From the NCBI GenBank assembly GCA_947575805.1, contig CANPOY010000003.1:1-64000 (forward strand): a stretch of 64,000 nt of DNA. The letters are read 5' to 3'. The notes beneath the pieces were generated by a model, which worked only from the letters and a program-made list of their open reading frames with translations, had not been told where the DNA came from and did no database searches. The number at the start of each line of letters is the position of its first letter. The first letter of the stretch is position 1. Origin of the DNA: an uncultured Lachnospiraceae bacterium. Its GTDB lineage: Bacteria > Bacillota > Clostridia > Lachnospirales > Lachnospiraceae. The position numbers and the translations under genes were made by a program. Positions 43,394-52,144 of this stretch are shown piece after piece.

Positions 43394-45025
43394 ATGAATA
43401 TTGCTGAGCTTACGATGTTTGTGGTCAGGCTGCTGGCAGGAACGGGGGTGTTTTTGGTGGGAGTCCACCTGCTCACATCCAATATCGAGCAGCTGGCCAC
43501 AGGAAAAATAAAGAGCCTATTTGGCAAAACTGCAGACAAAAAGCTGCCCAATGTTGCAATTGGCATGGGGGCCACCGCACTCATTCAAAGCTCCGGAGTC
43601 ACCACGGTGCTGATAGTGGGCTTTGTAAACGTGGGCATTGTAAATCTGTATCAGGCGGCGGCAATGATTATGGGTGCAAATATCGGAACTACTGTGACAG
43701 CCCAGATAGCAGCTCTCAGCGCATTTCCGATCACCACCTATATTCAGGTCAGTGTCTTTGCTGGGATCATGATGTATATGGTCTGCAAAAGGGAAAGCTT
43801 CAGGAGGGCGGGCCTGATCTTAGCGGGGCTGGGCCTGATCTTTATCGGCCTTTCTCTGATGTCCGATGCCATGAAGGGCAGTCGGGATATGATACAGGTG
43901 TTGTTTGAGCATGTCAAGAATCCCTTGTTACTATTTGTGATCGGTATTCTTCTCACTGCGTTGGTGCAGTCAAGTTCTGCCACCACCTCCATTATTATTG
44001 CCATGTCTGTGGCGGGTCTGACCATCGGCACAGGTGGAAACGAGGTGCTCTACATAATTCTGGGGACCAATATCGGTTCCTGTGTTACCGCACTTATGTC
44101 TTCTTTCACCGCGGGGGCCAATGCAAAGAGGGCAAGCCTGATCCATCTGTTGTTTAATACCCTGGGTTCGGTGATATTCTTCGTTTTGCTCATTCTTTGG
44201 CCTGACTTTTCGGAAATGACCTTTCAAAGGTGGTTCGGCTCTGCAGCCACACAGATTGCCATGTTCCATACCTTTTTCAACGTGACCTGTACAATTCTCT
44301 TTCTCCCGCTCTGCGGAATGTTTGTTAAGGTCTCTGAGGCGCTGATAAAGGACAGAAGAACCGGAAAGACCCGCAAAGCCGATACCTGTCTGGATGAGAG
44401 AATGCTGTCCTCGCCGTCCCTTGCGATCTCCCAGCTGGAAAAGGAAACGATACTTCTGGCAGACGAAGCAATGGGGGCCTTCCGGACAGCCTACCGCTCA
44501 TTTGACACATCGGACAGATCTCTGATAGGGCCGGCCCAGGAGCAGATTGACAGGGCCAACGAGGTATATCATGGCATTGTGAATTATCTGATCCGCCTTT
44601 CTGCCCAGAGTAAGCAGCTTGTTCATGAAAAGCGTATCTCTAATATCCACAGCAACGTGGGCGATATAATGAGGATTGCGGAGATAGCCGATAATTTTAT
44701 AAAATATACTCATAGCTCCATCAGGAACAATCTTGACTTTTCCCAGAGCGTCAGGAGGGACATAGGCGATATGGTGCATAAGGTGGAGGAGCTTTACAGT
44801 CTTACGAAGCAGATTATTTCCGAAAAGGATGTTTCCCTCCTGGACAAAGCAGACAAGGTGGAAGAAGAAATTGACGGCTTCCGCAAAAGGTTGATCAATG
44901 AACATATCGAGCGTCTGAACGCGGGAGTCTGCAAACCTGAAAGCAGTGGAGTCTTTATCAACCTTGTGTCCAATCTGGAAAGGCTGGGAGACCACCTGAC
45001 CTATATTGCCTATACGGTCAGGTAG
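43394..45025 (+). CDS. Na+/phosphate cotransporter family protein with PhoU-like tail
   Basis: The 543-residue membrane protein carries the two inverted Na/Pi-cotransporter repeats with QSSGVTT (65-71) and QSSSATTS (about 205-212). A cytoplasmic PhoU-like helical domain spans about 350-543. Such proteins (NptA/YjbB type) move phosphate with Na+, often outward. The start is set by GAGGGAGG before ATG 43394; the frame extends upstream through the terminator but is not translated. Control by a Mn2+ riboswitch suggests a link between manganese and phosphate homeostasis, or a different substrate. Confidence 0.9.
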   Translation: MNIAELTMFVVRLLAGTGVFLVGVHLLTSNIEQLATGKIKSLFGKTADKKLPNVAIGMGATALIQSSGVTTVLIVGFVNVGIVNLYQAAAMIMGANIGTTVTAQIAALSAFPITTYIQVSVFAGIMMYMVCKRESFRRAGLILAGLGLIFIGLSLMSDAMKGSRDMIQVLFEHVKNPLLLFVIGILLTALVQSSSATTSIIIAMSVAGLTIGTGGNEVLYIILGTNIGSCVTALMSSFTAGANAKRASLIHLLFNTLGSVIFFVLLILWPDFSEMTFQRWFGSAATQIAMFHTFFNVTCTILFLPLCGMFVKVSEALIKDRRTGKTRKADTCLDERMLSSPSLAISQLEKETILLADEAMGAFRTAYRSFDTSDRSLIGPAQEQIDRANEVYHGIVNYLIRLSAQSKQLVHEKRISNIHSNVGDIMRIAEIADNFIKYTHSSIRNNLDFSQSVRRDIGDMVHKVEELYSLTKQIISEKDVSLLDKADKVEEEIDGFRKRLINEHIERLNAGVCKPESSGVFINLVSNLERLGDHLTYIAYTVR

Positions 45026-45087
45026 ATCATCGGATAAACAGAGGCGTATGTGACTGAAGATCAGGTATGTGGAGAAAGGAGAGTAGA

Positions 45088-46641
45088 ATGGAGCAGCAGT
45101 TTGAATATGGCGAGAACACCATTGTTGCAACGGACCAGGGGAAGGTTAAAGGGTATGGATACAGGGGGCTTCGCATTTTCAAGGGAATTCCCTATGCGAA
45201 GGCATTGCGCTTTCACGCACCGGAGCCGGTGGATGCCTGGGAGGGAGTGCTGGATGTTACAAGCTATGGTTATGTGTGCCCGCTTTTGGATATGGGTAAG
45301 CCCACAGGGGAGGTTATGGTGCCCCATCGCTATTGGGTGATGGACGAAAACTGCCAGAATTTGAATGTATGGACACCCGGGTGTGACGACAGGAAGCGCC
45401 CGGTTATGGTTTGGCTGCATGGCGGGGGTTTTGAGGCCGGCTCGTCCATTGAACAGATAGCTTATGAAGGTGAAAACATGAGTCTTCTGGGGCAGGTGGT
45501 GGTAGTATCCGTCAATCACAGGCTCAATGTGCTGGGATACTTTGATCTGTCTGATTTCGGAGAGGAATATGCCAATTCCGGCAATGCCGGAACGGATGAT
45601 ATAATAGCGGCGCTTGGCTGGATACAAAGAAATATTGCGGCTTTTGGAGGCGATCCGGCAAATGTGACGGTATTCGGACAGTCCGGCGGCGGAGCCAAGG
45701 TGACCACCCTATTACAGTCTCCGGCGGCAGATGGCTTATTTGCCAAAGGAATTAACATGAGCGGAGTCATCGGCCCGGTGCTGGCAGATGCCACGGGAAG
45801 CGGCAGGGAACTGGCAGAGGCCATGATGGAGGATCTGGGTATAAAATCTGTCAAAGAGCTGGAAGCAGTGACTTATGCCCGGCTGGCGGAGAGCTATAAA
45901 AAGGTACGGGAGGTTTTGCGGCCCCAGGGAAAATATGTGGGCGGATGTCCTCATCCCAACGCTTATTACGCCGGAGAACCCGTGGCAAACGGCTTCCGCA
46001 GGGAGACGGCGCATATCCCTCTCATGGTAGGATCAGTGTTTGGTGAGTTCGGTGCCTTTATGCCCGGCAGGCAGGACCGCAGCAAGATGAGCAGGGAGGA
46101 CGGTGAGCGGGCTGTGATCTCGGCTTTGGGGGAGAAGGCGGCAGGAGAGATGCTGCCATTGTTTGAAAAGGCGTATCCGGGCCGCAATCCTGTGGATATG
46201 CTGCTTTTGGATTTTATTTTCCGGCAGCCGGAAATCACCTATATCCGTATGCGAAGCGGACTGAACCAATGCACGTGGAGCTATTTGTTTGAGCAGGATT
46301 TCCGGATTGACGGCGGCCGGGTGGCCTGGCATTGCAGCGACATCCCCTATTTCTTCCATAATGCGGAGCTGGTGCCCAATACCCGGATGCCCGGGGTGGA
46401 AAAGCTGGAGGAACAGATTTTCCGAAGCGTGATGGCTTTCGCATACACAGGTGATCCCAACAATGACACCATCCCGGAGTGGAAAGCCTCCACGCCTGAC
46501 GAGGAGCATACGATATTGTTTTCCGGAGATATAAAGGTGGCTACAAATCATGACCATGCGCTGATACCGCTTGCGGCAAAATACCTTGGCCCCTTCTTTG
46601 GCAGGGCCATGTCCGACGGCGAGGCGGAGATCCAGCATTGA
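45088..46641 (+). CDS. Type-B carboxylesterase
   Basis: The 517-residue cytoplasmic alpha/beta hydrolase has the oxyanion loop HGGGFEAGSS (111-120) and nucleophile Ser199 in FGQSGGGAKV; a late WHCSDIPYFF should hold the catalytic His. Unlike the two xylan-locus copies it has the classical HGGG loop and is only distantly similar. ATG 45088 follows AAGGAGAG. It ends five bases from the convergent bile-salt-hydrolase gene, with no terminator between. Natural ester substrate unknown. Confidence 0.88.
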   Translation: MEQQFEYGENTIVATDQGKVKGYGYRGLRIFKGIPYAKALRFHAPEPVDAWEGVLDVTSYGYVCPLLDMGKPTGEVMVPHRYWVMDENCQNLNVWTPGCDDRKRPVMVWLHGGGFEAGSSIEQIAYEGENMSLLGQVVVVSVNHRLNVLGYFDLSDFGEEYANSGNAGTDDIIAALGWIQRNIAAFGGDPANVTVFGQSGGGAKVTTLLQSPAADGLFAKGINMSGVIGPVLADATGSGRELAEAMMEDLGIKSVKELEAVTYARLAESYKKVREVLRPQGKYVGGCPHPNAYYAGEPVANGFRRETAHIPLMVGSVFGEFGAFMPGRQDRSKMSREDGERAVISALGEKAAGEMLPLFEKAYPGRNPVDMLLLDFIFRQPEITYIRMRSGLNQCTWSYLFEQDFRIDGGRVAWHCSDIPYFFHNAELVPNTRMPGVEKLEEQIFRSVMAFAYTGDPNNDTIPEWKASTPDEEHTILFSGDIKVATNHDHALIPLAAKYLGPFFGRAMSDGEAEIQH

Positions 46642-46646
46642 GGAGG

Positions 46647-47621
46647 TCAATTCTGCCATAAAATATTCTGTTCCCGCAATACCGGATAAGAGATCAGACG
46701 GCTGCTTTCGAGATTTTCTTTTTTCATATCTACGGCAGTGATTTGGCTGTTGTCGTAGGTGGTGTAATAATAGATGCCCTTGTCTGCATTGCAGCAGCAG
46801 GAATAAAGCGTCACTTCGTATTTTCCGTCTCCTGTACAGGAGCAGCCCCGCTGCTGTTCCACACTCTTTAAAATGTGGAAGAACTGGCTCACGCTCTCGG
46901 CTTCCGAGGAGCCGCAGCGGGAGTTTAACAGGGTAAAAGCAGCTTTTACAAAGCGGGAGGCAGAGGAGAGATCTCCGGGGAGCCCCATGGCGCCCATACC
47001 ATAGCAGTATGGCTTCAGGTTAAGTCTCTCGCAGAAGTGATTTACCGGATTATCGGCGGAGAGGGCCATATAATTGTTTAAATTGGTCATATGGTAGTCG
47101 AAGGGCGGATTATTGGTCAGAAGTCCCACCGGATTGTCGTAAACCTTTAAGCCTTCCTGAACAGATTCCACCGTGATGCTGCCGTCTTTTCCGGATATGA
47201 TCCAGTGCAGGGATGCGGGGGGAAGCTCATCATGAAAGGAAAGGGATACCAGATTCAGCCGGTCCAGCTTATCCTTCGCCTGGGAGATGGTGGCACACCG
47301 GCTCAGGATCCAGGGGATGAATTCGAAGGAAGCAATGTTGTCCATTCCCTCTTTACAGGAATTGTAAACCGCGTTTCCGGGGAAATTCAGGCCTGCCATG
47401 CTAAGGCCCGCTTCATTGGTGGCCTCGTAATAAAGCGGATAGTCGTCCAAAACATAAGCCATGCCGATCATGGCATAGTGCTGGGAAATTGTCTCTGCAT
47501 TTCGAAAACGGAAAGGAAAATTTCTGGGTGTGACGGTTATTTCTTCATGGTAGGAATAATCCAGGTCGAGATTTCGGCCAAAGTAAAGGTCCTGATTATG
47601 AAAAGCAGCTGCTGTACACAT
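46647..47621 (-). CDS. bsh: Choloylglycine hydrolase (bile salt hydrolase / penicillin V acylase family)
   Basis: The 324-residue Ntn hydrolase has Cys2 directly after the initiator Met, which becomes the N-terminal nucleophile. Other active-site positions fit: Arg16, Asp19, Asn79, Asn170/171 and Arg223 (SSASRF). The text resembles the Clostridium perfringens bile salt hydrolase along its length (GRNLDLDYSY; DDYPLYYEATNE; LPGDLSSASRF). It cleaves the amide of glycine- or taurine-conjugated bile acids; penicillin V acylase activity is the alternative. AGGAGG precedes the start. It is 69 bases downstream of mutM on the same strand. Confidence 0.88.
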   Translation of the reverse strand: MCTAAAFHNQDLYFGRNLDLDYSYHEEITVTPRNFPFRFRNAETISQHYAMIGMAYVLDDYPLYYEATNEAGLSMAGLNFPGNAVYNSCKEGMDNIASFEFIPWILSRCATISQAKDKLDRLNLVSLSFHDELPPASLHWIISGKDGSITVESVQEGLKVYDNPVGLLTNNPPFDYHMTNLNNYMALSADNPVNHFCERLNLKPYCYGMGAMGLPGDLSSASRFVKAAFTLLNSRCGSSEAESVSQFFHILKSVEQQRGCSCTGDGKYEVTLYSCCCNADKGIYYYTTYDNSQITAVDMKKENLESSRLISYPVLREQNILWQN

Positions 47622-47690
47622 TTGGTTACCTCCTGTTTGCTTCTATTGTTCGTTTCTACAGCAAAACCTATGCAAAAAATTTAAAAACCG

Positions 47691-48545
47691 TTATGCTTCT
47701 TCGCTCTTCTGGCAGTCGGGGCAGTACACACTGCTTCTGCCTCCCACCACTATGCGGCGCAATTTATTTCCGCAGACGGGACAGGGCTGTCCGCCCCGGC
47801 CGTAAACCTGGAAAAACGGGGTATTGCGGTAATTCCGGCCTTTGGATTGCAGATAGTCTTCTGATGTGATTTCATTCTTTTCGGTAAAAAAGGTCAGACG
47901 CTCCGGGACGGCGGCAGCGACTCTTTCCCAATCCTCCTGCTTTAAGCTGTTGGCCGGCCGGGCGGGATAGATTCCGGCTGTAAATAAGATTTCGTCGGAA
48001 TAAATATTTCCGATCCCGGCAACCCCGTTTTGATCCAGCAGACATTCCTTCACGGTCTTTCTGCGCTTTCCGAAACGGGCCTGCAGATATGCCGGGGTAA
48101 GCGCAGCATCAAAGGGTTCTATGCCCAGCTTCCCGATTCCGGTGTAGGTATCTGCCTCGTTCTCCCGAAGCAGCCAGAAACGTCCGAAGCGCCGCATGTC
48201 GGAAAATCGCAGCTCCAGGGCAGGCAAGCTTTCCGGGGAGCCGCTGAGGCTGAAAATAATGTGGGTATGAGCTTCTTCCGGCAGGTCTGCGGGAGTCAGC
48301 AGCAGGCAGCCAGTCATGCGCAGATGCAGGATAATCCGGTCATGACTGCGCAAATGTAGGATCAGGAACTTTCCCCGCCGCTCCATGTGGGAAATGATCT
48401 GTCCGGTCACAAGCCGGCAGAATTCCTCAGCATTGGGGTAAGCGGTGATTTCCGGGCGTTTCACGGTGACATTTGTGATGGTAAGTCCCCGGAGCCGGGG
48501 CTCCAGCACTCTTTTAACGGTTTCAACTTCGGGTAATTCCGGCAT
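47691..48545 (-). CDS. mutM: Formamidopyrimidine-DNA glycosylase
   Basis: The 284-residue DNA repair enzyme excises 8-oxoguanine and formamidopyrimidines and nicks the strand. It starts with the invariant MPELPEVETV (Pro2 is the Schiff-base nucleophile, Glu3 catalytic). Lys59 lies in RRGKF, and the H2TH region has QNGVAGIGNIY. The C-terminal zinc finger has two C-x2-C pairs (CPVC, CPDC). The true start is 48545; the frame is open upstream by chance. Promoter at 48616-48644. Confidence 0.96.
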   Translation of the reverse strand: MPELPEVETVKRVLEPRLRGLTITNVTVKRPEITAYPNAEEFCRLVTGQIISHMERRGKFLILHLRSHDRIILHLRMTGCLLLTPADLPEEAHTHIIFSLSGSPESLPALELRFSDMRRFGRFWLLRENEADTYTGIGKLGIEPFDAALTPAYLQARFGKRRKTVKECLLDQNGVAGIGNIYSDEILFTAGIYPARPANSLKQEDWERVAAAVPERLTFFTEKNEITSEDYLQSKGRNYRNTPFFQVYGRGGQPCPVCGNKLRRIVVGGRSSVYCPDCQKSEEA

Positions 48546-48615
48546 GGTATTCACTGTCCTTTCTGAGGCTGTGGACTCCTCTTTTGCTTCTTTGCGTTTC
48601 TGTAAGAATACTATT

Positions 48616-48644
48616 ATCATATTTGATCTTGCAGGTAAAATCAA
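48616..48644 (-). promoter_or_regulatory. Promoter of mutM
   Basis: Minus strand TTGATT (48644-48639), 17-base spacer and TATGAT (48621-48616), 70 bases before the mutM start. Confidence 0.6.
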
Positions 48645-48694
48645 TATGGGAATCCTTAAGATTACAGAATCGAGTGCAAAAGGGTTTGACAAAG

Positions 48695-48817
48695 TGGAAG
48701 CTGCGTATTGTCCGTGAGATCGTAGGGGACAGGGCCAGCATACTTCCGGCAAGAGGGGAATTTAGTTCTCTGGAGAAGTACACGGATCCGGCAAATCCAA
48801 ACAGTGTGAAGGAATAG
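48695..48817 (+). pseudogene. Possible gene-end fragment, unknown family
   Basis: A frame ending at TAG 48815-48817 reads like a real C-terminus (VREIVGDRASILPARGEFSS, then KYTDPANPNSVKE). No matching start or upstream domain is present; mutM's promoter region lies just before. I cannot name the family. Low confidence. Confidence 0.3.
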
Positions 48818-48929
48818 CTGGCAGAGTACTGAAATTTGGTTGATGCGGCGGCTCTTTTTTGTTATGATGGTCAAAAGAAGTGGCGGCCTGGGGCAGAGGC
48901 TTAAGCCTGGAAGGGTATGGGGTGACGGT

Positions 48930-49787
48930 ATGGAACATATAGCAGAGTTGGGTGGAATTGTAACAGGCTTCCATATCACAGAGCAGTACATTGACTGCAT
49001 GTGTGGGAAAAGACTGGTTAAAATTGATAAATCCTCCCGGGACATTGTCTTTCAAAAGACGATCCTTGAGAAGGAGGGTTTATCGAGAAAACTGATTGCA
49101 GACGAGGACCAGATCTTTGTATATGATTTTTGCACACTCTATATATTAAATCAAAAGGATTATGAGCTGGTTGGCAAATGGCAGTTAGGCCATGATTTGA
49201 GCTCTGATATATGCGGGATTGCAGTTGACGGTGATACTGTATATTGTTCCATCCGAAACGGAAAGATAATTACCCTTGACAGGCGGTCTTTTCAGGTCAA
49301 GGAGTTTATTATTTGCGAAAGCAGTATGTGGAGCGTTAAAACATATGGATCCTATCTGGTATGCGGAACAGTGGAGGGGAAATTGCTGCTATTGGATAAA
49401 GCTGCATTTTCCGTTGTAAATCAGATTGTTTTAGGGAAGAAAAATATCGGCGATCTGTATATCGACGGAGAAACCTTATATGCCGCAGGTCATGACGGAA
49501 AGCTTTTTAAAATCAGTATGCGGAATTTTGAAATGGAGACCGTCATCAGGAATGTACATAAAAAAATGTTTTTCTGTGCGGGAATGTACGGGGATATGCT
49601 GGTAACGGTTTCATATCCCTGCTCGGAAATCGCTTTTTGGGATAAAGATACTTTGGAAAAGATAAAAGTAATGAATATTCCGTTAAAATTGTCTGGGTGC
49701 ACACAGATAGAAGGCAGCTTCATGTACCTGTCTTCCCGCAATATTTTAGGGATTGACAGGATTGATTTAGGCGGCAATATGAAATGA
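48930..49787 (+). CDS. Beta-propeller-like (WD40/PQQ-type) protein, unknown function
   Basis: The 285-residue soluble protein is built of six or seven repeats of about 40 residues: hydrophobic strands with D-G-D/D-G-E turns (VDGDTVYCSI; IDGETLYAAG), pointing to a beta-propeller. No signal peptide or catalytic motif is visible. ATG 48930 with GGGGTGA is the preferred start; ATG 48840 lies in an unconvincing hydrophobic stretch. A P-loop gene follows after 57 bases and may share the transcript. Confidence 0.6.
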   Translation: MEHIAELGGIVTGFHITEQYIDCMCGKRLVKIDKSSRDIVFQKTILEKEGLSRKLIADEDQIFVYDFCTLYILNQKDYELVGKWQLGHDLSSDICGIAVDGDTVYCSIRNGKIITLDRRSFQVKEFIICESSMWSVKTYGSYLVCGTVEGKLLLLDKAAFSVVNQIVLGKKNIGDLYIDGETLYAAGHDGKLFKISMRNFEMETVIRNVHKKMFFCAGMYGDMLVTVSYPCSEIAFWDKDTLEKIKVMNIPLKLSGCTQIEGSFMYLSSRNILGIDRIDLGGNMK

Positions 49788-49844
49788 TGCGGTGCAGGCA
49801 TGTCCGGAAGTATGAATAATGGAAGATCAGAGGAGAAGCATAAA

Positions 49845-50447
49845 ATGGCAAAATTGATTATAATATGTGGTCCGCAGGCAGTAGGGAAAATGACAGTCGC
49901 AGAAAGTCTGAGGGATAAGCTCAAATATAATATGATGATGAACCATGACAGTATAGAGGTATCTGACAGGATATTTGGATTTGGCACTCCGGCACAGAAA
50001 GAGTTTAGCGCTGCTTTTAGAGAAAAGGCTTTTGATCTTGCGGTAAAGCATAATGTTGATTTCATATTTACTTATGTCTGTGCTTTTGAGATGCCGCAGG
50101 AGCGGGCGTATTTATCAAAAGTAGCGGACCTTTTTACCACCAATGGAGGGGAGTTCTATTTTGTCGAATTGCTGGCAAGTCTGGAAGCCAGACTTGAAAG
50201 GAATGAGACTCCTCACAGGTTGGAGCGAAAAGCGTCGAAAAGGGATACAGTATGGAGCAGAGCCAATTTATTAAGAGATGCCGAAAAGCATAAGCTGAAT
50301 TCAGATGACGGGGAAATCTGGTTTCAGAATCATATAAAGATAGATAATACAAATCTTCGTCCGGATGAAGCAGCAGATATAATCATAGAGAAGTTCAGGC
50401 TTACTGCGAATGAGAAAGAAGAAAAGGAATACCGTTTTGGGGTGTAA
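49845..50447 (+). CDS. P-loop kinase-like protein
   Basis: The 200-residue cytoplasmic protein has Walker A GPQAVGKMT (9-17) near the N-terminus, with the layout of small-molecule kinases (shikimate/gluconate/adenylate-kinase-like AAA_33). The usual G-K-S/T is G-K-M-T, a mild deviation. A basic helix (RLERKASKRD) could be a lid. ATG 49845 follows GAGGAG; ATG 49800 adds 15 residues without a site. Substrate unknown. It ends shortly before a decayed gene. Confidence 0.75.
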   Translation: MAKLIIICGPQAVGKMTVAESLRDKLKYNMMMNHDSIEVSDRIFGFGTPAQKEFSAAFREKAFDLAVKHNVDFIFTYVCAFEMPQERAYLSKVADLFTTNGGEFYFVELLASLEARLERNETPHRLERKASKRDTVWSRANLLRDAEKHKLNSDDGEIWFQNHIKIDNTNLRPDEAADIIIEKFRLTANEKEEKEYRFGV

Positions 50448-50469
50448 ATCTTTGTTTGCAGGGTGCGCC

Positions 50470-50716
50470 ATGTGCTTAGAGATCAGGAAACTCAGCATAG
50501 ATGACGGATGTGACATCTATGAAATGCTGCAGGAAATAATTGCTTTTCTTTATGAGTTTGAAAAGATATACTCTTTTCAGGATGGCAATGGGCGTGTTGG
50601 CAGACTGATTATGTTTAAGAAGTGTCTGCGAACCGGGATATTTGACAGATACCAGCCTGGCGGCACAGGACAGGTTTAAGGATTATATGGATTATTTTGT
50701 AGAATACAGGGACTGA
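50470..50716 (+). pseudogene. Chimeric remnant: GNAT start fused to Fic-domain pieces
   Basis: The frame begins MCLEIRKLSIDDGCDIYEML, a typical GNAT acetyltransferase N-terminus. At about 50540 it switches to FEKIYSFQDGNGRVGRLIMF, the Fic-domain active-site loop in which the motif's His is replaced by Tyr (I-Y-S-F-Q-D-G-N-G-R). The frame then ends at TAA 50677-50679, while another frame carries TSLAAQDRFKDYMDYFVEYR to TGA 50714-50716, resembling a Fic C-terminus. Deletions and a frameshift joined parts of two genes. No working product is expected. Confidence 0.65.
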
Positions 50717-50748
50717 ATGATAACAGAAAAACGGTGGTTATAGAGATA

Positions 50749-52110
50749 ATGCAGAAGAAAGAGGAAGGACTCCTCAACCATAAGGAATTTTATAAAACGC
50801 TGACAAGGCTGGCCCTGCCCATTGCATTTCAAAGCCTGATGCTTGCAGCGGTAGCGGCAGGGGATGCGTTGATGCTTGGAAAGGTTGCACAGGACGAGAT
50901 GACGGCCGTTTCCCTTGCGACGCAGATTCAGTTTATCCAGAATATGATCCTGGGAGCCATTGCGGGGGCGGGAGCGATCCTTGGTGCCCAGTATTGGGGA
51001 AAAGGCGACAAGTATACGCTGGAGAATATTTTTAATATGATACTTCGCTTCAGCGGTATGGTATCTGTTCTGTTCTTCCTTGCATGTGAGCTGGCTCCGG
51101 AGCTGCTCATGCACATTTTTACCCCGGATACCGCGCTGATTGCCATTGGCAGCTCCTATCTTCGCATTGCGGGATGGTCTTACCTGCTTACGGGTATCTC
51201 TCAGTGTTATCTGACAATTATGAAGGTATCGGATCATGTAAAGCCCTGTGCGTTGATCAGCACCTGTGCCGTGCTTTTGAATATCGGACTCAATGCCGTC
51301 TTTATTTTCGGACTCCTCGGTATGCCGAAAATGCAGGCCAGAGGCGCCGCGCTTGCTACTACCCTGTCCCGAATCATCGAACTTGCCCTGTGTATTGGCA
51401 TATCGTTAAAATCGTCGTATATCCGTCCGGTTTTTGCGCGGTTTCTAAAGCTGCCCGGACAGCTTAAGACTGATTTTGCCAGGCAGTGCCTGCCGCTTAT
51501 GGGCGGATCTTTGTGTTGGGGCATTGGTTTTACCTCGTATTCAGCGATTATGGGACATATGGGAACCGATGCCGCGGCCGCCAATTCCGTAGCGGCGGTG
51601 GTACGGGATTTGATCTGCTGCATGTGCAATGGTATTGGCAGTGCCGCAGGAATTATGGTGGGGAATGAACTCGGTGCGGGACGCCTTGACCGGGGGAAGG
51701 CTTATGGAATCAAGCTTAAAAATATTTCCTACCTCATTGGCTTTTTGTCTGCTGTCCTTGTGCTTGCCGCGACGCCGCTTATTACAGGAATGGTGGTTCT
51801 GACGGCTCAGGCAGGGGAGTATCTTCTGGGAATGATGGCGGTTATGGCTGTTTATATGATCGGGCGCTGTATCAATACCGTTGTGATAAACGGCGTACTG
51901 GATGGGGGCGGGGATACTCTGTTTGATATGTACAGCCTGATCGTCTGTATGTGGATGATTGCCATTCCTCTTGCGCTTGCGGGTGCATTTGTGCTGCACT
52001 GGCCGCCGGTTCTGGTTTATGGGTGTACCTGCCTGGATGAGGTGGGGAAGATTCCGTGGGTATTGGTGCGGTTTCGGAAATACAAGTGGGTACAGGATTT
52101 AACGCGGTAG
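50749..52110 (+). CDS. MATE-family exporter
   Basis: The 453-residue membrane protein has twelve hydrophobic segments in two halves; the typical LALPIAFQSLM start and QYWGKGD loop identify the MATE family. ATG 50749 is preferred over GTG 50734; the ribosome binding site is weak in both cases. It is followed by a radical SAM gene after 34 bases, probably on one transcript. Exported compound unknown. Confidence 0.88.
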   Translation: MQKKEEGLLNHKEFYKTLTRLALPIAFQSLMLAAVAAGDALMLGKVAQDEMTAVSLATQIQFIQNMILGAIAGAGAILGAQYWGKGDKYTLENIFNMILRFSGMVSVLFFLACELAPELLMHIFTPDTALIAIGSSYLRIAGWSYLLTGISQCYLTIMKVSDHVKPCALISTCAVLLNIGLNAVFIFGLLGMPKMQARGAALATTLSRIIELALCIGISLKSSYIRPVFARFLKLPGQLKTDFARQCLPLMGGSLCWGIGFTSYSAIMGHMGTDAAAANSVAAVVRDLICCMCNGIGSAAGIMVGNELGAGRLDRGKAYGIKLKNISYLIGFLSAVLVLAATPLITGMVVLTAQAGEYLLGMMAVMAVYMIGRCINTVVINGVLDGGGDTLFDMYSLIVCMWMIAIPLALAGAFVLHWPPVLVYGCTCLDEVGKIPWVLVRFRKYKWVQDLTR

Positions 52111-52144
52111 ATTTACGAAAAGGAACAGATTTTAGGAGAGCATT

